NCBI RefSeq assembly: GCF_014696345.1
Contig: NZ_JACJPY010000010.1
Coordinates: forward strand, 20,789-84,788
Reading direction: 5' to 3'
DNA: 64,000 nt
From: Pseudanabaena cinerea FACHB-1277
GTDB taxonomy: Bacteria > Cyanobacteriota > Cyanobacteriia > Pseudanabaenales > Pseudanabaenaceae
Under the pieces are notes generated by a model that was not told the origin of the DNA, searched no databases, and saw only the letters and a list, made by a program, of their open reading frames with translations. This document shows positions 10,762 to 18,533 of this stretch, piece by piece. Position 1 is the first letter of the stretch, and each line of letters begins with the position of its first letter. The position numbers were made by a program, and so were the translations under genes.

Positions 10762-12270
10762 TTCTTCAGTAACTACTCGCCGCAAAATTTCGGTGACGGT
10801 GGCAGCCATACGCGAATCAATTTCTAGGGCTTCACGGGCAGGATTTTGTAAATCTAGAACAGCTCTTAAGGTCATGTTGACCGAGCGAAATTTGGGCGTG
10901 GGAACATCTTGATTTGTAGCAAGGTGATCGACAAACTGGATGCAGGCAGTATAGGTCAATTCGCTGCGTTTACGTTGATCGCTATAGCCAAAGCCCATTT
11001 TAGAGATGACAACGGGATCACTCATGAAATAGGTCAGACCCAAGGCAGCGATCGCCACATCGACATATCTGGCGGTGTCATGAGCCATTGCATTGATCAG
11101 GGCGCTGAGACTATGCCACTGGGCAGATGCGAGGCGATCACTAGGAGGAATATGGCGATGCCATGCAATTTGGGAGACAAGGCGGGTGAGGTCGTAGGCG
11201 GAGATCAGGTTATCGCCACGATGGGGTTCTTTGACCCCTGTGACCAAGGTTTTGCCAGTAATGTCCTTGAGATACGGCTGCTCAATATAGGGAACTTCAC
11301 CATAGCGCCCCATAAACGATAGTTGTTGATTACCTGTGATCTGTTTGAGCCAGTTTTCGAGATTTTGTGGGGTTGTGAATTGCTTAAACATTGCCGCTAA
11401 GCCGTTGGAACTAATGTCCTTGGTTTCGTAATAGCCACAAATGCGCTGGGCCAATTCCGAAAAGGTGCGCGGACTTTTTCGATTATTCGGATCGGCAATC
11501 TGACAAACGGCGATCGGTTGCTTAAAATCTGCTTGATTGGCTTGGCAGATGGTGTATAGCAGGGGAATAATTTTGGTGGAACTCCAAAACTGCACATTGT
11601 GTAAGGCATTGCGTCCGATCCATCGAGCAAACATCTGCCCATTGACCACCGAGCCTACACAAATACAGGCTTCATAGATGCTGGGATCAAGAAATTCTAA
11701 ACCGATATCTTCAATGTTAGGAATTTCACCAAGTTTGGGATAGGGGCGAAACCTTACCCTGATTTGCGAACCCGATAGCATCGCCACTTCACCATAGGAA
11801 ACGACATTGACCCCATCGGGCAGCTTTGCTAAACGCTCTGGATAGCTGGGCACATGGCTCAAAAGTGGTGATTGGGCAAAGTTGCGGTTGGGTAGATCCT
11901 TAATCGAGCCCACAATAGAGCCATTAAGTCCCCGATCTAAAAAGCCTAAGTGATTGGAGTCTGCTTGTCCCATGTTCACAAAAATGCGTTGGGAGTTAGT
12001 AAATTTCTGAAAGAGGCGATCGCCACTGCCAAGTAATTCCAATAAATGTCTAACCACGGATGGCATTTGCAAAAGTCGATTGGTGAGATCCTGCGATCGG
12101 GCATCAAGGATCGTATCAATACTAAGGGCGTTGGCAAACTGGACAAAGGCTGCCTCTGTCAATTTGCCATAGACGTTATCGACTTTGCCATCGTATAAAC
12201 CCAATTGCTGCAAATAAGTTTGCGCTTGGGATAGCTCACTCAGTGCAAATTTCGCTTCGATCACCGCCAT
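10753..12270 (-). CDS. Peptidoglycan-binding-like domain fused to an SxxK serine-hydrolase-like domain
   Basis: A 505-residue protein not recognised as a named family. Residues 10-70 resemble a peptidoglycan-binding domain type 1 (AQTYLQQLGLYDGKVDNVYGKLTEAAFVQF). Further in, NVQFWSSTKIIPLLYTI puts an SxxK tetrad (S230-K233) at the start of a helix, as in class A beta-lactamases and penicillin-binding proteins. A later YSDQRKRSE could hold the second catalytic element, but no clear KTG triad was seen. No signal peptide is evident, which is odd for an envelope enzyme. Function is inferred only; a non-catalytic relative is possible. Confidence 0.5.
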   Translation of the reverse strand: MAVIEAKFALSELSQAQTYLQQLGLYDGKVDNVYGKLTEAAFVQFANALSIDTILDARSQDLTNRLLQMPSVVRHLLELLGSGDRLFQKFTNSQRIFVNMGQADSNHLGFLDRGLNGSIVGSIKDLPNRNFAQSPLLSHVPSYPERLAKLPDGVNVVSYGEVAMLSGSQIRVRFRPYPKLGEIPNIEDIGLEFLDPSIYEACICVGSVVNGQMFARWIGRNALHNVQFWSSTKIIPLLYTICQANQADFKQPIAVCQIADPNNRKSPRTFSELAQRICGYYETKDISSNGLAAMFKQFTTPQNLENWLKQITGNQQLSFMGRYGEVPYIEQPYLKDITGKTLVTGVKEPHRGDNLISAYDLTRLVSQIAWHRHIPPSDRLASAQWHSLSALINAMAHDTARYVDVAIAALGLTYFMSDPVVISKMGFGYSDQRKRSELTYTACIQFVDHLATNQDVPTPKFRSVNMTLRAVLDLQNPAREALEIDSRMAATVTEILRRVVTEELI

Positions 12271-12596
12271 TTATATACTCTTCCCAAAAGCCCTATAAAA
12301 AAAATGCCACTTATACGTGTCCTTAATTTTATCGGTATAACGGGCGATCGCTATGTTCTGTCAGCTACGATTCTGGAAATTTTAACCAAACCTTAAATAC
12401 AACCATATTCAAAAAACATGGAACACACTACATATTGTCTCCATACAGCCTGTTGCGGACTCACTTTATTTTTGCCTTTTATAAAAATATAGCTTATGTA
12501 AAATCTTATTATTCATCAAGACCCGCCAAGGCTATGCGAAAGTATCCTCAAACTGGTGGGTTACTATTTTTTATGGGTATAGATGTATTGCTACGA
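12271..12596. other. 326-bp spacer without a supported gene
   Basis: Lies between the SxxK gene and the LivF-like gene, both minus strand. It is AT-rich with one HIP1 site. A 62-codon plus-strand frame (12435-12623) overlaps the livF 3' end and has no ribosome binding site, so it is not called. Confidence 0.5.
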
Positions 12597-13367
12597 CTAT
12601 TTGGCAAAATTGCCGACCCCTAGATATAACTCGGCAACTTCGGGATCGTTTAATAGATCTGCACCCTTGCCTGTAAACTCATCCTTACCAAGGTGCATCA
12701 CATAGCCGCGATCGGCGATCGCCAGCGCTTTGCGTGCATTCTGCTCCACCAAAATTATTGAAGTCCCTGACTGGTTAATCGTCTGGATCAAGTTAAAAAT
12801 ATCCTGTACCAAAATTGGCGACAATGCCGCCGATGGCTCATCTAAAATTAACAGCTTCGGCTCTAGCATCATTGCCCTTCCCATTGCCAACATTTGGCGC
12901 TCACCGCCCGATAGAGTTCCCGCCCTTTGGTGACGGCGCTTTGCTAAAGCGGGGAATATGTCATAGATTTTATCCTTGAGCGCTTGGATATTGCCTTTGC
13001 GAATGTATGCCCCCATTTCTAGATTTTCGGCGATGATCAAGGATGGGAAGACATTGGCTATTTGCGGCACATAACTAATGCCTAAGCGCACAATTTCTTC
13101 AGGTTTCAGTCCGATTAGAGGGCGATCGCCAAATAATATCTCGCCCGATCGCACAGGCACTAAGCCAAATATGGTTTTGGCAAATGTCGATTTACCCGCA
13201 CCGTTAGAGCCAATCACCGTCACAATCTCCCCTGCATAAACCGCAAGATTTGCGCCCTGAAGAATATCCACCCCTTCAACATAGCCAGCGACAATATCAC
13301 GGGCTTCGAGAATTAGTTTTGCAGAAATCTGCCGATCGGCTTGGGGTTGAGATGAGTTGGCGTTCAT
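12597..13367 (-). CDS. Branched-chain amino acid ABC transporter ATP-binding protein (LivF/NatE type)
   Basis: A 256-residue ABC ATPase energising import of branched-chain or neutral amino acids. It shows Walker A GSNGAGKST, the LivF-typical GISYVPQIANVFPSLI, the signature LSGGERQMLAMGRAMM, Walker B LLILDEPSAALSP and the H-loop region IILVEQNARKAL. The length fits LivF; the N-terminus is extended by about 20 residues. In cyanobacteria such genes often correspond to natE of the N-I system. No livG/H/M partner is adjacent, so its permease must be encoded elsewhere. Confidence 0.9.
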   Translation of the reverse strand: MNANSSQPQADRQISAKLILEARDIVAGYVEGVDILQGANLAVYAGEIVTVIGSNGAGKSTFAKTIFGLVPVRSGEILFGDRPLIGLKPEEIVRLGISYVPQIANVFPSLIIAENLEMGAYIRKGNIQALKDKIYDIFPALAKRRHQRAGTLSGGERQMLAMGRAMMLEPKLLILDEPSAALSPILVQDIFNLIQTINQSGTSIILVEQNARKALAIADRGYVMHLGKDEFTGKGADLLNDPEVAELYLGVGNFAK

Positions 13368-13447
13368 GGATGAGCAAGGAGACTAGGTTTTAAAAAAATG
13401 CAGAAAACGATAAGACTGCATAATTATAGATGTAATTTATTTTTTGA

Positions 13448-14542
13448 ATGGCAATCATGAGCAATTCTCTCAAACGCACTCCTTTATACGATCTCCATGT
13501 GGCTGCGGGGGCGCGGTTAGTGGAATTTGGCGGATGGGAAATGCCTGTGCAGTACAAGGGGCTAGTGGCTGAGCATCAAGCGGTACGATCGCAGGTGGGG
13601 ATGTTTGATGTGTCGCATATGGGTAAACTGGCGATCGCTGGTGCTGACGTTTTGGAGACTCTGCAACAACTTGTCCCTTCTAATTTAGGGCGGTTAAAGG
13701 CTGGACAGGCGCAATATACAGTACTCCTCAATGAAGAAGGCGGCATCATCGATGATGTAATTTTTTATCGCCATGACAACGATGCTGCTAATCAAGAGAA
13801 TTGGTCAGTAATTATCAATGCGGCTACGACAGCTAAGGATATCGCTTGGTTGCAGCCATTTTTGGGCGATCGCCTCATCGATCATTCAACTTCCCAAACC
13901 CTAATCGCAGTCCAAGGCAAAACCGCGATCGCCACTTTGCAAGCGATCGTTAATATTGATCTGTCGCCATTACCCAAATTTGGACATACTAGGGCTGAGA
14001 TTTTCGGCAAGTCCTGCTTTATTGCGCGTACAGGCTATACAGGCGAAGATGGCTGTGAAATCATGAGCGACATTGAGACGGGGCAGGCGCTCTGGCAAAA
14101 GTTAACCGACTTGGGGATGGCTGCTTGTGGGCTAGGTTGCCGCGACACCCTGCGCCTTGAGGCAGGAATGCACCTCTATGGACAGGACATGAATGATCGC
14201 ATCACTCCCCTCGAAGCCGATCTCGGTTGGCTAGTGCATCTCAAGGAAAAGGGGGATTTTATAGGGCGGTCAGTTTTGGAAAACCAGAAAAAAAATGGAC
14301 TGTCCCGTAAGCTGGTGGGGCTAGAACTAGCGGGGCGCAACATTGCCCGCCATGATTATCCCATTGTTTACGAAGGGGCAGAGGTGGGTATTGTCACCAG
14401 TGGCACGATGTCACCTAGTTTAGGCAAAGCGATCGCCTTTGGCTATGTGCCGCCCCATCTCGCCAAAATTGGGCAGACGGTACAGGTACAAATTCGCAAT
14501 AAAGAATTTCCCGCCCAAGTAACCAAGCGCTGCTTTCTGTAA
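13448..14542 (+). CDS. gcvT: Aminomethyltransferase, glycine cleavage T protein
   Basis: T protein of the glycine cleavage system; it transfers the aminomethyl carbon from lipoylated H protein to tetrahydrofolate, releasing ammonia, and serves photorespiratory glycine turnover. The 364-residue protein has [35 protein letters not shown], the folate-binding [13 protein letters not shown] and [17 protein letters not shown] 13448 and ATG 13457 are both possible starts; the second gives [12 protein letters not shown], nearer the family norm. gcvH and gcvP are not in the window. Divergent from the livF-like gene across 80 bp. Confidence 0.96.
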   Translation: MAIMSNSLKRTPLYDLHVAAGARLVEFGGWEMPVQYKGLVAEHQAVRSQVGMFDVSHMGKLAIAGADVLETLQQLVPSNLGRLKAGQAQYTVLLNEEGGIIDDVIFYRHDNDAANQENWSVIINAATTAKDIAWLQPFLGDRLIDHSTSQTLIAVQGKTAIATLQAIVNIDLSPLPKFGHTRAEIFGKSCFIARTGYTGEDGCEIMSDIETGQALWQKLTDLGMAACGLGCRDTLRLEAGMHLYGQDMNDRITPLEADLGWLVHLKEKGDFIGRSVLENQKKNGLSRKLVGLELAGRNIARHDYPIVYEGAEVGIVTSGTMSPSLGKAIAFGYVPPHLAKIGQTVQVQIRNKEFPAQVTKRCFL

Positions 14543-14547
14543 TGACA

Positions 14548-15273
14548 TTACCAATTTACGTTGGCGGCAGCCCCAATCGCGATGGGATGCAGCCAACGGA
14601 ATAAAACTACAGTAATCGCCACCCCAATATAGGCGGGGCGCACAAATTCTGAGAATACTAATTGCTGACGACCTTGGGCGATCGCCACAAAGGGCAGGAT
14701 CGAGGTGCGGGCTTTAACCGCCAGAAATGCATCACCATAGCGCTTAAACAAACGGCGATCGCCATGCCACACAGCAAACAAATGGTAAATCACCAAAGCG
14801 ATCGCGGTTGTCACGGTAAAGGAAGTACCCAACCATAGGGCATGGGCGATCCCCCATAGGCATTGACCGATCATTTGGGGATGGCGACAAATGCGGGTGA
14901 TGCCAGTTTCAAACAAATGCACTTCAGGCTTTTTAATAGCTGCTACTTCCGTGAGGTTGAACGTAGCAGGATAAAGAAATAAAAATGAAATTGCGGATAG
15001 AACTAATACAAATTCATTGACTCCTGATATTCCCTGCACATTCCATAGCTGCACCCCATCGTAGCGATGATTAAAAAAGTAAATCAGCAGCACCACGGCG
15101 AGCGGGATACTAACCAATGCAAAAATCACCCGATATAGTCGCGCTCCAATTTTGGCTTCTGCCGCCATTCGCAAAGAGGCTAAACCGCTATGGGCGATCG
15201 CAAAGGTTAAAATCAAGCCCATCATTACAAAATGGCTATTGTAGTTGGAGAAAAAGTCACGAAAAGAGGGCAT
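14548..15273 (-). CDS. NnrU-family membrane protein, probable 15-cis-zeta-carotene isomerase (Z-ISO)
   Basis: A 241-residue polytopic membrane protein with about six hydrophobic segments. It has AHSGLASLR (His28), GARLYRVIFALVSIPLA, FFNHRYDG, ICRHPQMIGQCLWGIAHALW (His131, His144) and HLFAVWHGDRRLFKRYG (His164). This set matches plant and cyanobacterial Z-ISO, a heme-dependent isomerase of the 15-cis bond of zeta-carotene in carotenoid synthesis; Z-ISO belongs to the NnrU family. The family is firm and the isomerase role likely but inferred. It is convergent with gcvT (5 bp apart). Confidence 0.75.
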   Translation of the reverse strand: MPSFRDFFSNYNSHFVMMGLILTFAIAHSGLASLRMAAEAKIGARLYRVIFALVSIPLAVVLLIYFFNHRYDGVQLWNVQGISGVNEFVLVLSAISFLFLYPATFNLTEVAAIKKPEVHLFETGITRICRHPQMIGQCLWGIAHALWLGTSFTVTTAIALVIYHLFAVWHGDRRLFKRYGDAFLAVKARTSILPFVAIAQGRQQLVFSEFVRPAYIGVAITVVLFRWLHPIAIGAAANVNW

Positions 15274-15303
15274 AGTTGCTGAATTCCGAGAGTTGATTGA
15301 TAA

Positions 15304-15330
15304 TCACAAAGATAAAAAGTGCAATTGTGA
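15304..15330. promoter_or_regulatory. Dyad upstream of the methyltransferase gene, possible operator
   Basis: Half sites TCACAA (15304-15309) and TTGTGA (15325-15330) are centred 21 bp apart, two helical turns. It sits in the 144-bp spacer between the divergent Z-ISO-like gene and the methyltransferase gene, about 90 bp before the latter's start. No controller gene is adjacent. The role is inferred. Confidence 0.3.
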
Positions 15331-15417
15331 TATTGTATCATTAAGTAAAGACTTATATCTGCAACTTCAAAAGGCGATCGCAATCAATATTTAAACTTTA
15401 TCTAAACGAGATTGTAT

Positions 15418-16617
15418 ATGATAAATAGCAACAAAAATAACAATAAGAATAATTTTAAAGTTTGCTCTCTTTTTTCTGGTTGTGGTGGCTTAGATCTGGG
15501 CTTTAAGGGAGGGTTTACACACAATAACAATCAACTTAAATCACTACCTTTTGATATTGTATTTGCCAATGATGTAGACAAAGATGCTGTTAATATCTAC
15601 ATGGAAAACATCAAGTATTTTGGTAATCATAAAATCTTGCTAGATGATATTAGGAATGTAGATCCTCAAGATGTAGGTGATTTTGACGTTCTTCTGGCAG
15701 GGTTTCCTTGTCAACCTTTCTCCAATGCAGGTAATCGCAAAGGGGTTTATGATTCCAGAGGCACATTATTTGAAGAAGTATTTCGCTTCATATCCTCAAA
15801 GCCCCCAGAAATAATCATCATGGAAAATGTGAAAGGTATTTTATCTACCAAAATGCAAAATGGCAACAAGGTATGTACTGAAATTATTGATAGATTAAAA
15901 AGTGTTACTACGAGATGGGGAGAACAAGTTTCCTATAACGTTTCCGAGCCAATGTTAATCAATTCAAGTCATCTTGGTGTACCTCAAAATAGAGAAAGAG
16001 TTATTATAATCGCCATTAAATCTATCTACGGCTGCACACCATCGAAGTCAGATTTATTTAAATTCTCAATTAAATTTAGCCAATCAGATCTATTAGTAAA
16101 AAATATACTAGACTATCCAACCAATATGCCCAATGTGGATGATGTTTGGGCATTAGCTCCACAGCAAGAAAAGTTAGTCCCACATATAAAAAGATCTTGG
16201 AAAGATATCCCTTATGATCTATTGCCAGAACGATTGAAACGTATCAGAAATAATATGAAAGAATATCGCTCACCTAATTTCTTTCGCAGATTTAATGTGA
16301 ATGAAATTAATGGGACTATTACAGCCTCTGCTCAACCTGAAAACTGTGGAATACTCCACCCCTATGAAAATCGCAGATACAATGTTAGAGAAATTGCTAG
16401 GATTCAAAGCTTTCCAGATGACTTTACATTTAATAATGCAAGTATTTCTCAGAAGTATAAAGTGATAGGCAATGCAGTACCACCTGTTCTTGCATATACA
16501 ATAGCCTCCTATTGTTCAGCAATGTTAAATAATCAGCTTACAAGTAGCACAAATCAGATTCAAGACTCTAAACAGCTATCCATATTTAATTTTTTACATG
16601 AGTTACAAATTGCTTAA
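15418..16617 (+). CDS. C5-cytosine DNA methyltransferase of a type II restriction-modification system
   Basis: Transfers a methyl group from SAM to cytosine C5 in a specific DNA site. The 399-residue protein has motif I FSGCGGLDLGF, motif IV GFPCQPFSNAG with the catalytic Cys, motif VI ENVKGIL, motif VIII NRERVIIIAI and motif X YKVIGNAVPP. A target-recognition region lies between VIII and IX (about residues 210-300). ATG 15418 is taken over a TTG two codons earlier. The next gene, 17 bp on, is its likely cognate nuclease. The gene is AT-rich and has no HIP1 site, unlike its neighbours, which suggests recent transfer. Confidence 0.95.
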   Translation: MINSNKNNNKNNFKVCSLFSGCGGLDLGFKGGFTHNNNQLKSLPFDIVFANDVDKDAVNIYMENIKYFGNHKILLDDIRNVDPQDVGDFDVLLAGFPCQPFSNAGNRKGVYDSRGTLFEEVFRFISSKPPEIIIMENVKGILSTKMQNGNKVCTEIIDRLKSVTTRWGEQVSYNVSEPMLINSSHLGVPQNRERVIIIAIKSIYGCTPSKSDLFKFSIKFSQSDLLVKNILDYPTNMPNVDDVWALAPQQEKLVPHIKRSWKDIPYDLLPERLKRIRNNMKEYRSPNFFRRFNVNEINGTITASAQPENCGILHPYENRRYNVREIARIQSFPDDFTFNNASISQKYKVIGNAVPPVLAYTIASYCSAMLNNQLTSSTNQIQDSKQLSIFNFLHELQIA

Positions 16618-16634
16618 ACTTTAAGGTTATTACT

Positions 16635-17213
16635 GTGAAATATGTGTATTTGTCTTCTCAATATCCAATTACAGATGAAATAGAGATAAACGATGTTGGA
16701 ATAATACTAAGCGAGGAGTTGGATCAACAAGGTCGATTAGAAGTAAATTTTTTACGAATTGGTAAAGCATTTTGGCTAGAAAGTCATTACTTCTCGTACT
16801 TTGTGATTGAGGAAACTGGCGATAGATTTGAATTTAAGATATGCGATCGATGTTTCAAATTACTGCCTACAGACATACATTTTTCGGGTAATAGACTCAA
16901 AAAAGATAATATTATTACAAACCGCCCTTCTTGTAAGTTATGCCGAAAAAAGAAGGATGGAGTACAAGTATCTAGAGCAGAGAAGAAAGAATGGGAAGCT
17001 AAACGTCCACAGGACTACACTTCGTTCATATGCCCTATTTGTCGAAAAAACTTAATTGTTGGGATTAGCAAAATAGTTTTGGATCATGACCACTCAAACG
17101 GAAAAGTTAGGGGATGGCTTTGTGAAAGCTGCAATACTGGTATTGGACGCTTTGATGATGATCCTGAGATTGTATATAAAGCCGTTGAATGGCTCAAGAA
17201 AGGGCGCAAATAA
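16635..17213 (+). CDS. Hpy99I-like beta-beta-alpha-Me restriction endonuclease
   Basis: A 192-residue nuclease with two four-cysteine zinc sites. The first is C70-C73 with C100-C103 and lacks catalytic residues. The second is C133-C136 with C163-C166 and carries LDHDH (D150, H151) and N167, the HNH / endonuclease VII active site. The N-terminal 65 residues look strand-rich. This layout (beta barrel, inactive then active zinc module, about 190 residues, D-H plus N sixteen residues later) matches the type II enzyme Hpy99I, remembered as using D148, H149 and N165. Start GTG 16635 has AAGG upstream. Its position after a methyltransferase supports the role; specificity is unknown. Confidence 0.8.
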   Translation: MKYVYLSSQYPITDEIEINDVGIILSEELDQQGRLEVNFLRIGKAFWLESHYFSYFVIEETGDRFEFKICDRCFKLLPTDIHFSGNRLKKDNIITNRPSCKLCRKKKDGVQVSRAEKKEWEAKRPQDYTSFICPICRKNLIVGISKIVLDHDHSNGKVRGWLCESCNTGIGRFDDDPEIVYKAVEWLKKGRK

Positions 17214-17252
17214 AAAGTCACAAATCTAGAAATTCATTTTTGAAAAGACCCA

Positions 17253-17876
17253 ATGCAAAATCAAAAGGCTATCGTGTTAGGAGTATCTGGGGCATCAGGC
17301 ATGATCTATGCTGTACGATCGCTGAAGTTTTTGCTCAATAATCATTACAATGTCGATCTCGTGGCTTCTAAGGCGGCGATGATGGTTTGGCAATCGGAAA
17401 ATGATGTTGCTATGCCAAGTAACCCGCGATCGCAGGCACAATTTTGGCGCGATCGCTGTGAAAGCGAAACAGGTCAACTCACTTGCCATCAATGGGCAGA
17501 TGTGGGCGCAACCATCGCCAGTGGCTCCTTTCGGACTCTGGGAATGTTGATAATTCCCTGTAGTATGGCAACGGTTGCCAAGATTGCCCATGGGCTTAGC
17601 TCTGATTTATTAGAACGCGCTGCGGATGTACATCTCAAGGAAGGGCGGCGTTTAGTAATTGTGCCAAGGGAAACCCCCTTTAGTCTGATCCATTTACGCA
17701 ATTTGACCGCCCTTGCTGAAGCAGGGGCGCGAATTGTGCCAGCGATTCCCGCTTGGTATCATAATCCTCAAACCATAGAGGATCTAGTTGATTTTGTGAT
17801 TGCCCGCGCCCTTGATCAATTAGATATTGATGCCGATTTAATTCAACGCTGGCAAGGGCGAAAATCAATAGAATAG
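17253..17876 (+). CDS. ubiX: Flavin prenyltransferase
   Basis: UbiX/Pad1 attaches a dimethylallyl group to FMN to make the prenylated FMN cofactor of UbiD-type decarboxylases, which in cyanobacteria act in plastoquinone synthesis. The 207-residue protein has GVSGASGMIYAVR (FMN site), GSFRTLGMLIIPCSMATVAKIAHG and RRLVIVPRETPFSLIHL, all UbiX signatures. Start ATG 17253 places the Rossmann motif at residue 9. The next gene starts 36 bp downstream on the same strand, so co-transcription is possible. Confidence 0.93.
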   Translation: MQNQKAIVLGVSGASGMIYAVRSLKFLLNNHYNVDLVASKAAMMVWQSENDVAMPSNPRSQAQFWRDRCESETGQLTCHQWADVGATIASGSFRTLGMLIIPCSMATVAKIAHGLSSDLLERAADVHLKEGRRLVIVPRETPFSLIHLRNLTALAEAGARIVPAIPAWYHNPQTIEDLVDFVIARALDQLDIDADLIQRWQGRKSIE

Positions 17877-17912
17877 TTGGCGCAAAGCGCTGTAATACTA
17901 GAGGAAAAAATT

Positions 17913-18497
17913 ATGACGCGATCGCCAGATAAGCCCAAAGCTAAAACCAAATCCGACAATCAGCTAATTATCCAATTGCTAATTTTAGGATTAGTAATTA
18001 CGCTCATAGCATTGTTAGTTGTGCAGAATCTTCAGCCTTTAGTCGAGATCTTTTTCTTAGGACAGAAGACCCTGCCGATTCCCTTGAGCGTGACGATGCT
18101 AAGCGCTTTTGTGATCGGTGGCTTAATTGCCTATGTGGTCAATGCGATCGCCGATTGGCAACTAAACAAAATCATGCGCCGTGCCGCCGCTAGTGAAAAT
18201 CGCCCCAGCAGCGCTACAAATGCTCAGAGTCAGCCCACAAATAAGTCTACAGAACCTCAGAATCCTGCTGTTTCCCATCAGCAAGATAATAGTCAAGACT
18301 TTATAGAAGATGATGAATATTACGAAGATGATGAGTACGATGATGAGGACGAATATTATGAAGATAATGACCTTGACGATCTAGAAGTCCTTGATGATGA
18401 TCCTGACACAATCCCCTATGGCGATCGCCTCAAGTACAAAAGCAAGCGATCGCCTCATAGCGATCGTCCACCATTAGAAGCAAAATATATCAAATAA
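17913..18497 (+). CDS. LapA-like (DUF1049) membrane protein with acidic tail
   Basis: A 194-residue protein. After a basic lead (MTRSPDKPKAKTK) it has two hydrophobic helices (about residues 17-38 and 52-75) separated by NLQPLVEIFFLGQKTLPIPL, a pattern of LapA/DUF1049 proteins. From about residue 85 it turns polar, with a strongly acidic Asp/Glu/Tyr tract and a short basic C-terminus. ATG 17913 is chosen because GAGG precedes it; an in-frame TTG 36 nt upstream directly follows ubiX. It probably sits in the inner membrane with the tail in the cytoplasm; function is unknown. Confidence 0.65.
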   Translation: MTRSPDKPKAKTKSDNQLIIQLLILGLVITLIALLVVQNLQPLVEIFFLGQKTLPIPLSVTMLSAFVIGGLIAYVVNAIADWQLNKIMRRAAASENRPSSATNAQSQPTNKSTEPQNPAVSHQQDNSQDFIEDDEYYEDDEYDDEDEYYEDNDLDDLEVLDDDPDTIPYGDRLKYKSKRSPHSDRPPLEAKYIK

Positions 18498-18533
18498 ACA
18501 GCATCAAATAGTTGATAGGAAAAGCTACTGCAA

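Noticed and set aside
12435..12623. 62-codon plus-strand frame in the spacer before the livF-like gene
   Set aside because: No ribosome binding site, no recognisable domain, and it overlaps the livF-like 3' end in antisense.
13368..13447. Glycine riboswitch before gcvT
   Set aside because: The 80-bp divergent spacer is too short and shows no paired aptamer features.
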